Below are positions 34,428 to 45,828 of a DNA stretch of 64,000 bases, in pieces. Origin of the DNA: Clytia hemisphaerica (taxonomy: Eukaryota; Cnidaria; Hydrozoa; Leptothecata; Clytiidae); assembly GCA_902728285.1 (NCBI GenBank), contig CACVBU010000486.1:314530-378529 (forward strand). The letters are read 5' to 3'. The notes beneath the pieces were generated by a model. That model had not been told where the DNA came from and did not search any database. It saw only the letters and a program-made list of their open reading frames with translations. The translations under genes and the position numbers were made by a program. Each line of letters starts with the position of its first letter. Positions within the stretch are counted from its first letter, which is position 1.

Positions 34428-37400
34428 ATGCTTAAACCAAAGGTTTTGTCAGAAGTTTTGGGACAAGCAAACTCAGATGGTGTCATCAGTACAATGTGAG
34501 TATTTCAGCTTTTAAATGTTCACCACCACAAAGCCAAAGAGCAAAAGCTATTCAAAAAAAAGTTTTGCTGAATTTTGTTTTTTGGAGGTGCGTGTTGGCT
34601 TGACACTCGGATGTATGGCCTGAACTTTTTCAGGTCACTTGGAAATTTTGAACTTAAAAAAGTCCCAAACATGACCTGAACTTGGCTTGCACATATTTGG
34701 GGCATGTTTTTGCTTTGGGACACAGGCAGGCAGTCAGGCACATCCTGGCAAATGAACGGGGTATTTTTCACTTGATTGGTGGCAAATGCAAGGGGTCAAA
34801 AACAAAAGTGATGTAATAGCACTGAATACCCCACGCAATTGAACCGGGTTGGAAATATTTTGCTTCATTTCAAAGAACTGCATAGATGAAATTTTTTTTC
34901 CATGGGTCAATTTTTTATTCGAAGATTGAAGAAACTTTTAACGAAAAAATAAAGTTCCCAGTTTTCTTCCTTTTTTCCCATTTTCAGTTTGAAGTTCATT
35001 TTTATTCATTTTCACGCTTTTAGCCTGAGACGTCCTATCTCATATCATTTACACTGGGTGACGAATACCCCATGCAAATGCTCACCCCGTTCATTTGCCA
35101 GAATGTGCCTGACTGGCAGGCTAGCTCTAAAGCTCTACAACAGCATCTAATAACATGAAAACCAGAATATGAGTCTTGCTTCAATGGGAATCAAAACTTT
35201 AAATTGCACTTACAAACATCAATATGTCAGATCTAACAAAATTAATAACGGCACTGTCATCATTGACAGTTTTCTGTCAAGAGCCTTGTAAACATATTCC
35301 AACAACTTCCATCAAAATGATCTATCACAGCTAAGTCTACCATTTTTAGCGCAGTCCGAGGATTGAGCCGAGAACGTTTGCAGAACGCCTGCTAGCTCCC
35401 GTACGGGTGAAAAACTTTAATCCGTCAATCATTTTCTCAAGCAAAGAGTACGCAAAGCGATTATAGCTTTACGACAGAGGGGGGGTCAACATTTATAATA
35501 CCAACCCATAGCCCAAAAACCCGACTTTTGACCTTTTGAGCTAAGTTAACACCACCACCCCAAAATTGGTATCGATACCAACTTGAAAATCATAATTTTC
35601 AGAAAAAGGGGGGACCCACCCCCTTAATTTGGTATCGATACCAACATGATTTTTTGAATTTGACAGTGGAGGCTAACATGCATAGCCCTCAAATGAATGA
35701 CCTGGCAGGTCATTAAAATACAACTACGCAGCCCTGCTCGCATATTTACTCTACCATTTTATTTTTAATTTAACTTTGTATTTTAATGACCAGCCAGGTC
35801 TTTCATTTGAGGGCTATGCATGTTAGCCTCCACTGATGCAAGTTACCCAATCTCACGGTACCAATACCAATCTGACAAATTTGAGTTTAAAAGCTGTTTA
35901 AAGGGGACCCATCCCCTCCCACACAAACAGGGTACTAAGAGAAACTTCAAAAAAACTCATTTTTGAAATACTCTTTCTTCAACACAACACAAAAAATGTC
36001 ATTATACTAAAATAGAAAATGACTGAAAACTGACAATATGATAAAAACAAACCCAATGAAACTTTTGAATGTTTTAAAATTTCGAATATTTTTTTCGAAA
36101 ATTCGAATGTCTTTCAAATGTACTTTGCACATTCGAAATTCGAATTTTCACAAAAAAGAAAAAAGAAAAATAAGATTTATTTACTCTGGTTTGTTTGATA
36201 CTTATACTACATCCTACTTGATCAAGTTTGTTTTGGTGTTAGAGTTTTACCTTTATACAAAAACGACCAAGATGATAAAGAAATACAGACTGTTTAATTT
36301 TTTCGGGGTATTTTCTAGCTATAAGGGCAATAATTAGGAAAGTTTTGCTGTCATTTTGATATGGATACCAACTTTCTGAATCATATTATTTAAAAAAAGG
36401 GGTACCCACCCCTATTTTGGTATCAATGCCAACCGAGGATAACTCTTTTTTTCTAAAAAAGGGGGACCCACCCCCATCAATACCAACTTGACTTTTCAGA
36501 CTTTTAAAGGAAAAAAAGACACCACCACCCGGCTATTGGTCTGGTGGTTATCATTATACTTTTATTTTGATTCCTAGAACTTTGGAAAAAAAAAGGAAAA
36601 ATAGAAAAGTTGTATTTTTACTGCTCTTTTCACATACTGTACTAAATAAATACGTGAAAGATCTTAAACTATGTCGTGTCTTTTTGCAAACTTCAAAAAA
36701 CTGATTTTTGCCCTGCTTTTGCGGGACTTTAGCTTAAGTGCTTGCGTGCAGCATAGGGTACAAAGTCCAAATATGCGTTTCCTTACAGCATTGAGCTTAA
36801 AGCCCAAAGTGCTAGAGTAGAATCTCTAACCTTTCTCAGGCAAGAAAGAGTGTTTTTAAAAGCCAATTATTTCCCATCAAGAATGTGCCTAGAATGCACC
36901 GCAATCATTACGATGGATTGTATATCTAGCAGTTCATTTGTTTTTTGAGGACTGCATTTTTAAAGTTACTTCATCTCCCATCCAAGAGTCTCAAGTCTAG
37001 CCCTCCAGGCTTTGAAGTCAATTTCTTACAGATACTCAACATGGATTTTGCAAAAAGATATCATGCAAGACTCTTCAAACAATTTGATTCATTAACAAAA
37101 TCCTTCACTTTTGTTCGATTGGATTAAGGTTACAGATAGGGCTCCTTTGAAGAAAATCTTTTTTTTACATCAAAAAATTTTTTTCTGCTGTAAAAGATTC
37201 AACATTTTACAGACCATCGAATGATGCATCTCCCTAAACCTAAAAATGTATCAAAATTGCAAAAAATGCTAAAAACATTATCGATGTATAATCCCTATTG
37301 ATTGAGCCTTTTATTCGAATTGTAAAAGAAAACTGTAAAGGGAAGCGACGATTATTTCGATATCCCTATTATAAAGTCTTACAATGGAATAATGCAGGGC

Positions 37401-40400
37401 TGCAAATAAATATTTTTAGTCAATCGAATAGGCTAAGTAAGAGACAAGGGTGTAAGAGATTTATTTTCAACTCTCAAGTTAATGGTTTATTCCTTTTTTC
37501 ATTCGGACATCACGACCGACACAAAAGATTTTCAGTCGGTCAAATAGCTTTATCAGTCGGACATTGACCGATGACCGACGCTTATTTGCAGCCCTGATAA
37601 TGGTCTTTTTACTTTTCAATAAAAGAGGGGGAATTTTTCGGTAAAGATGAAAATATTTTAAATTTTGAAATAACTCAGAATCACAATTTCTTCAAAAATC
37701 CAGTGTACATACCAACTTTGAAAGGTTACTCTACAAGATCTGGTTGGTCGATATTTCAGAAACCTATGTCATTCTATTCAGAAAAGATTGAATAGCAAAA
37801 CCCTGCCTCCGATTGTTAATTCGAGGTTTTGTTGTGGAGAAAATCGCTTTAAACGTGAAAAACCTGTTTTTTAACATCGCATAACATGAAAAGTAAATAT
37901 CTTTTGAATAGGGCGTGTAAATGATAAAGCGGAGCATGGTTTTGTAGGGGAGAACAAGGGCTTTCGAATACAAAAGGTTTCATTGAAAAATATTCAGTAG
38001 ATTTGAAGAGTAACTCGTCAAAGTTCAAAGTTTGTCTTTTGAAATTGCGTCATAATTCCAAATTAGAAAAATATGTCGAAAAAGTAATTACATATTTAGA
38101 AAGCCATTGAATTGCACTTTAACCACTCCAGTCCAATTTCATCAAAGAAAGGATGCTAAACAATTAATGATTAAAAATAATTTAAAAAATGATTTAAAAA
38201 TAATCAAATTGACCTATCTGTAACCTTAAATTTTTCTTCAATTAAAGAAAACTAAGGCAACCTTTTTTCGTAGCATTATATACTGGGTGTGATTTGATAT
38301 TGCAGGCAGTAGCAGAAGAATTTGTTTCGGAATTATTCAGAGGAAAGCCTAACTTAAAATTTGGTGTATTACTTATTAATTTTTCTTCATTGGTTCAAAT
38401 ATTATTATGTTCAAAAACCTAAAATGTCAATTTTAAAAAATGTCAAAAAAGGCTAAAAACAAAGGTATCACTTTATGAGAGAAACGACTTTTCTTTTACC
38501 AAAACATTAAAGTACAATGTCTTGCTCCTTGTAACACTCTTTATTTTTTCTTTATCTCTTGTCTTTTTTTACTTCTGTTTTTCCCTTGGGCATAAACAAG
38601 ATGCCGAATGCTTCAAACCCCACAGAATTTTCAACATCTTCCCAAGAGTTTCCAAAAGTTTTTCTGTGTGTGCACCATCGTTGAGAAAGGTGGAGATTTT
38701 TGAGAAAAATGCTTCATTTGAACTATTGCAGCTCATCTCGACTCACAGATGATGGAATGTATTTACAGGGATGCATAATCTTGTAAATAAGTGCTTTTTA
38801 CATAATGAAAATACATTTTGTGATGCATAAAATCATTTTGGGCCATTTATCACAATCAATTTAATACTCTCGCTTTTCGCCTTTTTCTGCCATTTTTTAA
38901 AATTGATATTTTAGGTTTTTGAACATAACTTTTGAACTAATGAAGTAAAATTAAAAAGTAACACACCAAATTTTAAGTTAGGCTTAACTTTCCTCTGAAT
39001 GATTCCGAAATAATCTTTGAGAAATCTCTTTTCTACTGCCTACAATATCAAATCAAAGAGGGTAACTTATTAGTGGTAAACCCGGTAGAATCTCTTGAAA
39101 AGTAAGTTTTTAGGCAAGAGGTAACTCTGAACGTGATGTATCCCAAATATTTCAAGATAGATTGTATCTTTTTATCATTTTGAGCATGGTATTTCCAACC
39201 ACTGAAGTAAGGTTTAAAAAAGCTTTGAGAAAGTACCAAAATAAATATTCCAAGGATGAAGACAGACAGTCCTTAATAAAGAAGAACCTAACCTAACCTT
39301 AGTTAATCTATGCTAACACTCATCCCTATGACTCAATTTTTAACTTAACATCATCTCATTGAATGATTTTATCAAGTGCTCCTCAGCTGCTACAATGGAA
39401 ACTATTATTAAAGATGAATCAAGAACTTCAAAATCTCTCAATGTAGAAGTCAAAACCTGAAACTTGTAGCTTGAAATATGAAAAAAATACTTTAGAAGTT
39501 GAGATATTGTTTTTAGAAAAAATGTGACTCTGTTGCACACATTCTGTTTTACTTTGATTGACTTCAGCTGTTTGACATATTACTTTCTTGTGTTCTGATC
39601 ACTTCTTTTGTAATATTATTATCCAAAGCTCTCACCTGATTCAATTCATTTATTGATTTTAATATTATAAAATATGTACTAGTTATCGCATGATTTCGAG
39701 TGCAATACGAGAAATATTTTACGAGTTCCGAGATTTTTCCGTAATATTTTTCCGAGCCTTTAGGCGAGGAAAAATATCGGTAAAATCTCGGAACGAGTAA
39801 AATATCGAGTATTGCACGAGAAGTCATGTGATAACTAATTTATTGTCGACTCAAAAAAAATGTCCTCTTTTTGTTTCAAAACTTACTTCCGCCTTCTTCT
39901 GCTTCTGTGTAGTTTGGAATGTTTTTATTCGAAATTCTAATTCGAACGTTAGATTCAAACAAAAACATTTGATAACTTCCCGCTGAAAATATTCACACAA
40001 AAACAAAACTTTTCGATCATTTTCGATCCAGAAGTTTTGTTTTGAAAAGTTGCAGATTTTTCAGAGATGTATTTGAAAGTTTCTAGATTGATAATTCAAA
40101 ATGCAGATGATACAGTATTGGTTTCGGAGAAGAAACCCTCCATCATTGGATTCATCGATTGATAACATCAGTCTTTTTCTATTTTTTTGTTTCGATGACA
40201 TATGGCATGGGAAAGATAGCAGAGGAAAGGAGTCCCACGATGGAAATGTATGCTTGTAATAATGGTTAAAGAACAACATTTTTTCAACAGCAAAACAATT
40301 TGGATATTTTCTTGATTATCGTCAAGCTCTAAATGTTTCGAATTTGAGTTGAAAAGTCAAGGACGTACGTTGTTGTCGAGAACGAGAATTAGGAGAGAAC

Positions 40401-42429
40401 TTTTATAAAAATCACTCGTCATTTGGTTTAATACAAGACATTACACTTCCCTTGTTATGTTATGAGAAATTTTATTGGCCAACATTCAAGAATCTCAAGT
40501 TATTTTGTGTGCATTGATAAAAAACTTTTTGGTTATCACACGGACAAATTTGCCAAAAGTTGAAAATATTTGGGTGGTGTCAAGTAGTTTTATAATTTCT
40601 TAGTTCATCAGATTTGATTTTAGTGTCTTTTATGGAAGAACTCCAAAGTAAAAGTTAATCTGAACATATTTTTGTTGCGTTTTAACATAATTTGTTGACA
40701 TAATTTTGGCTTGTACTTAATTTGGCAGATGGCCAAAATATGATTTTTGGCGGGTATTTAATTTGGCAATGATAGAATTTGTATAATTTGGTCGGAATTT
40801 TGTTTGCAAGATGGGGAAATTTTAGGCACTTGTAAATCAAAACTTATTGGTATTTTAACATTTTTTACTTCAAAATGCTTTCATAGAATTTCTATCTTAA
40901 AAAGATTTTTTTTTCAAATTTGGGGGTATTCAATTTGGCTGATTTACCAAAAACCGCCAAACCTGCCAGATTTAATCCCCACCAAAATTAATACACTTAA
41001 AGTTTTTAAATAATATTGATATTAGTGATCGAGGCTAAGGTACCAGTTTATATATTCAAAATATATATTATATTCTTTTTGTTAGGCTTTTAAACAATGA
41101 AGGATCTTTGTTGGCGTATGCTGGCTCTAATGTGAACAAGGACTCAAAGATTACAGCTGCTGTTGCTTCCAATATCTGGGGTGCTTATGAGAAAGGAGGA
41201 AAAATGGCATTTAATAATGAAGGCTTAAGAGTTATGTTTATGGATTGTGAGGTTTGTTTTTCTACTTTTGATACAAGTTTTTGAGGTTTGGTTCACTTAT
41301 ATACATTCCCAGGATGCAGAGGATATTTTCCCATAATCTACCCAGGACATTTCTATCTTTCACCCGACATGTCTTTTAACCCTGGAAAAGTATCAAATGG
41401 CCCCTTAGATTAAAAATGCTTCTGGATATTGCAAATTTACCCGGTGGATATGATGGTTTTTCAAAGTATTTTCCCTGGACAATATATCCCCCAACTCCTA
41501 TGTACGGTTTTTTTTTTGGAATTAGCCCAATGCTGAATCAACTAATGTGTAATATTAATATTTTTGTTTGGATTTATTTCTAGGAAGGAAAAGTTGCTGT
41601 TACGAAAATTTCTGCTGTTTTATTATGTATGTATGCTCAACCGACCGTCGGCTTGGGGATGTTAAAGTTTAAGGTGAGCAAACGTATTATACCCAGTCAA
41701 AGTAGCAAATCAGTTCTTTGAGGATTCATAATACATTGAAAATTTAGCACGCTAAAGATATGTAAGTGGATGGAAATATTGCTAGTAAAATAAATGTTTC
41801 TATCTGTTACTTTCCTCTTGTTGGTCTCGAGATGTTGCCTCTTGGGAAAACTATTCTCTATTACATCATGCATTGCAGTGTTTAAATATGCCTTACACTA
41901 ACGCGTAACATCTGACAACATGTTGTCGTGAGTAACATCAAGAACTATTCTGATAAAAAAAAAGTATACAATTATTACATCTATGATGCAGATGAGATGG
42001 AGTTTTTATAAGATACTTTAACAATTGGTCATTTGAAGTAATAAAGTAGCAAAGTTGTTTTATTACTGGTTAACGACCAACCAAATCAAATAAGAGCTTG
42101 TAAAAGCTCCATCTCGTCCCCTGTGATGTGACATACACGTTTTTTTATAAGAGCATCCAATTTTTTAAAGCCATCGGATGTTCCTAACTTTTTGAGTCTT
42201 AAGCCTAAAAATGTTCTTAACATGTTCTAATTTTCACCATTTTCCTAAAAATGGGGTGTTTTAGAGTCCGCAAAGCCTTAAATGTTCTTAACTTTTTCTT
42301 AATATTTTGGGCATCGAAGCCTTATGTTCTTATAAAAAAACATTTTTGTGAATATTCTTTCTTCTTGATTTTCAGATGGAAAAATTGGCTGAATATCTAC
42401 ACGAACCATTGAACAACTCTTTAGCTTAA
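34428..42429 (+). CDS. LAMTOR2: LAMTOR2, Ragulator complex roadblock subunit (4 exons, 125 aa)
   Basis: Exons are 34428-34495, 41086-41251, 41584-41673 and 42376-42429, all GT-AG and in phase. The protein begins MLKPKVLSEVLGQANSDGV. It continues with LLNNEGSLLAYAG, TAAVASNIWGAYEKGG, MDCEEGKVAVTKISAVLLCM and GLGMLKFKMEKLAEYLHEPL, and aligns along its whole length with animal LAMTOR2 (p14). The length, 125 residues, equals the human protein. It is a roadblock/LC7-fold protein that pairs with LAMTOR3 in Ragulator on late endosome/lysosome membranes, where the complex anchors Rag GTPases and mTORC1. The first intron is 6.6 kb and packed with repeats; the last has a MITE. Nothing in the exons suggests decay. 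Confidence 0.95.
35121..35477 (+). mobile_element. LINE 3' fragment, first part
   Basis: It matches, in opposite orientation, the minus-strand LINE at roughly 49225-49560. Shared stretches include CAGCATCTAATAACAT, ATCAATATGTCAGATCTAAC and GAGGATTGAGCCGAG. It breaks off at ACGACAGAG, and the next LINE sequence resumes near 36536. Confidence 0.6.
35478..36535. repeat. insertion splitting a LINE, with repeated GGTATCGATACC blocks
   Basis: Between the two LINE parts lies about 1.06 kb. It holds several copies of a GGGGGACCCACCCCC plus TTGGTATCGATACCAAC unit (near 35560-35650 and 36390-36500), with CACCACCACCC at both ends. A GTGGAGGCTAACATG-type MITE lies inside. Confidence 0.5.
35664..35835. 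repeat. MITE, family 'CAGTGGAGGCTAACATG', copy 1
   Basis: Ends are CAGTGGAGGCTAACATGCAT and its complement, over some 45 bp, including AGCCCTCAAATGAATGACC. A second copy is at 46112-46338, whose ends extend further out (GTCGGGTAACTTGCATCAG). Confidence 0.7.
36536..36762 (+). mobile_element. LINE 3' fragment, second part
   Basis: Matches the complement of about 48960-49190 (GGTTATCATTATAC, GATTCCTAGAACTTT, GCAGCATAGGGTAC). After GGGTAC it runs on into AAAGTCCAAA, which is the uninterrupted form of the site that carries a MITE in the minus-strand LINE copy. Confidence 0.6.
37126..38228. repeat. 1.1-kb element with TTAAGGTTACAGATAGG ends
   Basis: TTAAGGTTACAGATAGG near 37124 is matched by CCTATCTGTAACCTTAA at 38213-38229. 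The ends are short and the interior has no plausible ORF. Probably a non-autonomous element in LAMTOR2 intron 1. Confidence 0.45.
38291..39054. repeat. element with long (~130-bp) inverted repeats
   Basis: GATTTGATATTGCAGGCAGT at the left is mirrored by ACTGCCTACAATATCAAATC at the right. The mirror continues through GGAAAGCCTAACTTAAAATT and TTTTTGAACATAA. A central unpaired region of about 400 bp carries an ORF I do not consider real. Confidence 0.6.
39680..39838. repeat. foldback palindrome
   Basis: TAGTTATCGCATGATTTCGA at the left and TCATGTGATAACTA at the right. The arms pair through GTGCAATACGAG/CTCGAGTATTGCAC-like text, ATTTTACGAGTTCCGAGATT and a short loop at CCTTTAGGCG. No coding capacity. 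Confidence 0.6.
41304..41510. repeat. small inverted-repeat element in LAMTOR2 intron 2
   Basis: CATTCCCAGGATGCAGAGGA at one end and CCCCCAACTCCTATGTACGG at the other are roughly complementary. The interior has several AC-CCGG-A-type motifs. It is related to 1097-1341. Confidence 0.35.
42135..42343. repeat. MITE, family 'ACACGTTTTTTATAAGAAC', copy 5
   Basis: It starts ACACGTTTTTTTATAAGAGC and ends TTATGTTCTTATAAAAAAAC. It shares CCTAAAAATGTTCTTAACAT and GGGCATCGAAGCC with copy 1. It stands 33 bp before the acceptor of LAMTOR2 exon 4. Confidence 0.65.
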
Positions 42430-44308
42430 CAAACCATTCATCACATTACAATTAGTCTCACTATTAAAAAAAGGTATGTGTATGTTTCAAACTCACCAAA
42501 GATTCTGTAATTTTGAAATTATTGTGTGTCCCAAAAAAAAGCGGGCAAATTTCTATATAAAGTAAAATCTTTATTTAAACTGGGTTTAGAATGATTAAAA
42601 TAAGATCCCAATTCTCTGTTCAAACAATAGATATTCAATGCCTAAGATGATTGAATAGGTTTTGAGATTGAAATATTAAGTAAGCAAGTCAATTTCCGCT
42701 TTTTTTTGGGACACATTGTACATTCTAGCCTTACTACAAGGCGGTCACAGCATCGGTCAAAAAGTACTGATTACCCTGCTTAGTATGTTATGTGACGTCC
42801 AAAAAGGTACTTTACAAAGGAGGGACACCAAAATCGTAAGGTTTTATTTAATACGTAAAACAGCCAATCCATCCTAAAGCGATACTTTAATGGGATAAAA
42901 TTTCGTGGATTTCGCAGATTAAGGTGTCATCCGCGAAATTAAGTCCCAATGGAAATTTGGAAAGGCCTTTATTTTTAAACAAAACTATGAATTTCCAAAT
43001 AAACTACTTTTAAAATTACTGGTATCAAAGAAGTGCTTATAGCGCGTATTTCAACAACCAATATGCATGATTTGGTAGAAGAAGGCACAAAATCGTCAAC
43101 ATATTATCTCCAAATAGGGCCATCCGTGAAATTAAGTCCCCGCGAAATCTTAAATGGCCTATTTGTTTCACTTACTATAAATGCTGTAGATGCTATCTGC
43201 TAATAGTGTGAAAATGCTAGCAAATATTGCAAGTTTTGTTGTCTGCCTTGATGATCCCTGATTGTACTATGAATTTTAAAAAGTATATATGGATCCATTT
43301 TTTATTCTCAACTGTGTGGCCACTCTCCCGCCATTATGAAAGTAACTGCTATTTTGAATCAGATATAGACCTGTGCGTGGAGCAAGCTACAGTTTCAGCT
43401 CTTCACTTCTTTAATTTAATTAGTTCAAAATCGGCAATCAGGCTAATAAAATATCATCCAGTCTGATTTTAGATGCAATTTTTACTGTGAAGAAATAGCG
43501 ATTTTGCTTTGCTTGCAGAAGGTTGAAGTTTTTACTATTTTTGCTGATAGGGAGTTTGCATGTTTATTTACAAGAAGTGCAACAGATTTGGACAGACAAA
43601 ATTGAAATGAGAGCACTTACAGTAAATGTAGCAAAAATAGTGATGAAACAAATAGGCCCAAAACTTCGCAGATGAGATTGCGAAATTTAATTCCCGTGAA
43701 ATGTATAGCACTTTTAGGTCGGCAAAAGCCAAAGTTACCGAATGCCGACGCGAATTAGAATGGCTGCTTATTGTGTCTTACTTATGATTTTATTAAATTT
43801 TGTTTTTAAGTCACTCACAGCAAACACCAAACGAAAACCCTTTGAACCATGCACGATGAATGTTACTTACGAGATTCCATAGGAAATGGTGTAAACGAGG
43901 ACAACTCGTTGATATTCTAAGGAACCAACGAAATGTCATCGAGAATTGGCAAAACAGAACTTTGTAGTAGACATCACTATCAAAGAATGGATAGTATTAG
44001 ACTGATTGACTACCTACAAAATGCATTTTTAATATTACTTGTATGTAAGTAAATGGCGCTAAAATGATGTTTTGGCGTTTTGTTTCGAGAGTATTTCCTA
44101 TCCTCAATTATGATGATGTATTAAGCTTCCCACATGTTTTTTTTTATAAGTAAGTGTCTGTCCCTATGTCAGGCTCGCATTATGCTTAGCATTCTATTGT
44201 TCTCAAACAATAGAGCCATTGTTTGGGTACCAAAAACTGAGCCTGCATATGCTTATTTTAAACGTTATGCTTATACAAGAAAAAACATGTATTAGGTTAT
44301 AGAAAATA

Positions 44309-44467
44309 CAGTTAAATCTCCATAATTCGACTCCTCAAACTCGAATGTCTCCTTAACTCGAATAAGTTTTATGATTCCTTCAGCTAACAATACCCTATAA
44401 ACCTTACTCCATAAATCGAACAAATTTGTGTTTCCCGTACGCGTTCGAGTTATGTGGAGACTCCACC
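44309..44467. repeat. pogo/Tigger-like MITE
   Basis: CAGTTAAATCTCCATAATTC at the left and GAGTTATGTGGAGACTCCAC at the right, with TA close outside each end. Internal ACTCGAATGTCTCCTTAACT and TCGAACAAATTTGTGTT recur at 24120-24240 and 32640-32690. Confidence 0.55.
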
Positions 44468-45549
44468 GATACTTAACAATTGCAACTATTTGATAATGGT
44501 ATTATGCTATTGATTGCGATAAATTTGGGGTCATTCCATCGTGACCAACCAATTTTTAGACTATTATACTATCGGAAAGTATTCGAATTCCCCTCTCAAA
44601 TTAAAACCTTATTTTTGACAAATAAACATACCTTTTAGTCAAGATGACGACATCCTCTTGTTTGTGTTCAGGAAGAAACAATATTTGGTATATTCTAATG
44701 GCTATAAATTTTGAAAAAGTATTTTTCAAGAATTTTTTTTAATTAATTAATTTTATAGTTATTTCATTTCTTAGAAATTGTTAATTGTCTTCATCAGTTC
44801 ATTTGTTTTTCAATACGATACGTAATATAATTTATAACAATTTGATTTCGCGTTCTATTTCCTAAATCCCCGGTGTCTTTGATGCCTAAGCCTAATCTCG
44901 TCCCCGTGTATCCCAGGTTCTTTTTACGTTACTGACTGACGCCAGAGAATACCACAGATATCTTATTTTCCGCACTTTCTACCGAGCATACCGGCAAACA
45001 TGGTTGTCCGGCTGCGTAGACTTTAGTCGGTAAAGCCCACCGGCATTGAAACTGACCGTCTAACAATTGTTTTAAAATAATAATTGAGTTCACCTGTTTA
45101 TATTTAACAATATAATAAGCATGGACAAAATAAGAAATTTAAGTCAATAGGATGGCATTAGAATAAATAGTAATTAGCAAATTGAAGTTATTTGTACTTA
45201 CTACTAAGAATTGTGGCGATAAGAACATGATGATGCTTTTCTGAGAAGGGTAAATTGTGACCCATTCTAATTCTATCTGTCAAAAGTAGTCTGGAAACGA
45301 TGCTTGTGGCCACACAATCCTCAGGCTAGCGAAAATGGATTTTTCATATTCTCAATCGCTCTACAAAACCACAGATAGTCTATAAGAAGCACGAATCCGT
45401 TAGTTGATGCCAAGCAGGAGCCTAGACCTTTTTAGTGAACGAGACATACGACATACCCCAAATTCTATCTCGTCCCCTTGGGCGCGCAAGGGGCGTTACG
45501 CCTGAAAGCCTTTTGACTGGGACTAGCAACTTCGTGACGTAGGACGGAA

Positions 45550-45561
45550 GCCGCCATCTTG
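45550..45561 (+). promoter_or_regulatory. YY1-type promoter motif
   Basis: GCCGCCATCTTG is a perfect YY1 core-promoter consensus, directly preceded by an ETS-like GACGGAA. It lies about 270 bp before the ATG of the J-domain gene. In animals this motif often sits at or just after the start site of housekeeping genes. Confidence 0.45.
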
Positions 45562-45828
45562 TTCTCCCCGAACGTAAAGAGAAACGATAGAGCAATCTAC
45601 TACGGCGATCTAAAATTTCTCAGGGAATTTCAATAGTAGATTCGTACAAGCTGTAATCGCCGTAGTAGTGTACACCAAATTCACGGGAAAGGTAAATCAT
45701 GAAAAGACCTTGAACTGTAAAGATAGAAAGATCACCTGAGAATTTAAATCAAAAACCTGTTAGATATTGCGTTTTACTTGTAATAGAGGGCGCATGCAAT
45801 ACCAAGAAAATTGCCCTTTGATCCAGAC

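Larger units (their letters stand above)
42430..45828. other. intergenic between LAMTOR2 and the J-domain gene
   Basis: No gene seen. It holds CGCGAAATTAAGTCCC-type repeats (42885-43150, 43670-43700), a pogo-like MITE (44309-44467) and, close to the J-domain gene, a GC-richer probable promoter. Near 45597-45667 ACTACGGCGAT and ATCGCCGTAGTAG form a small inverted repeat in the presumptive 5' UTR. Confidence 0.45.
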
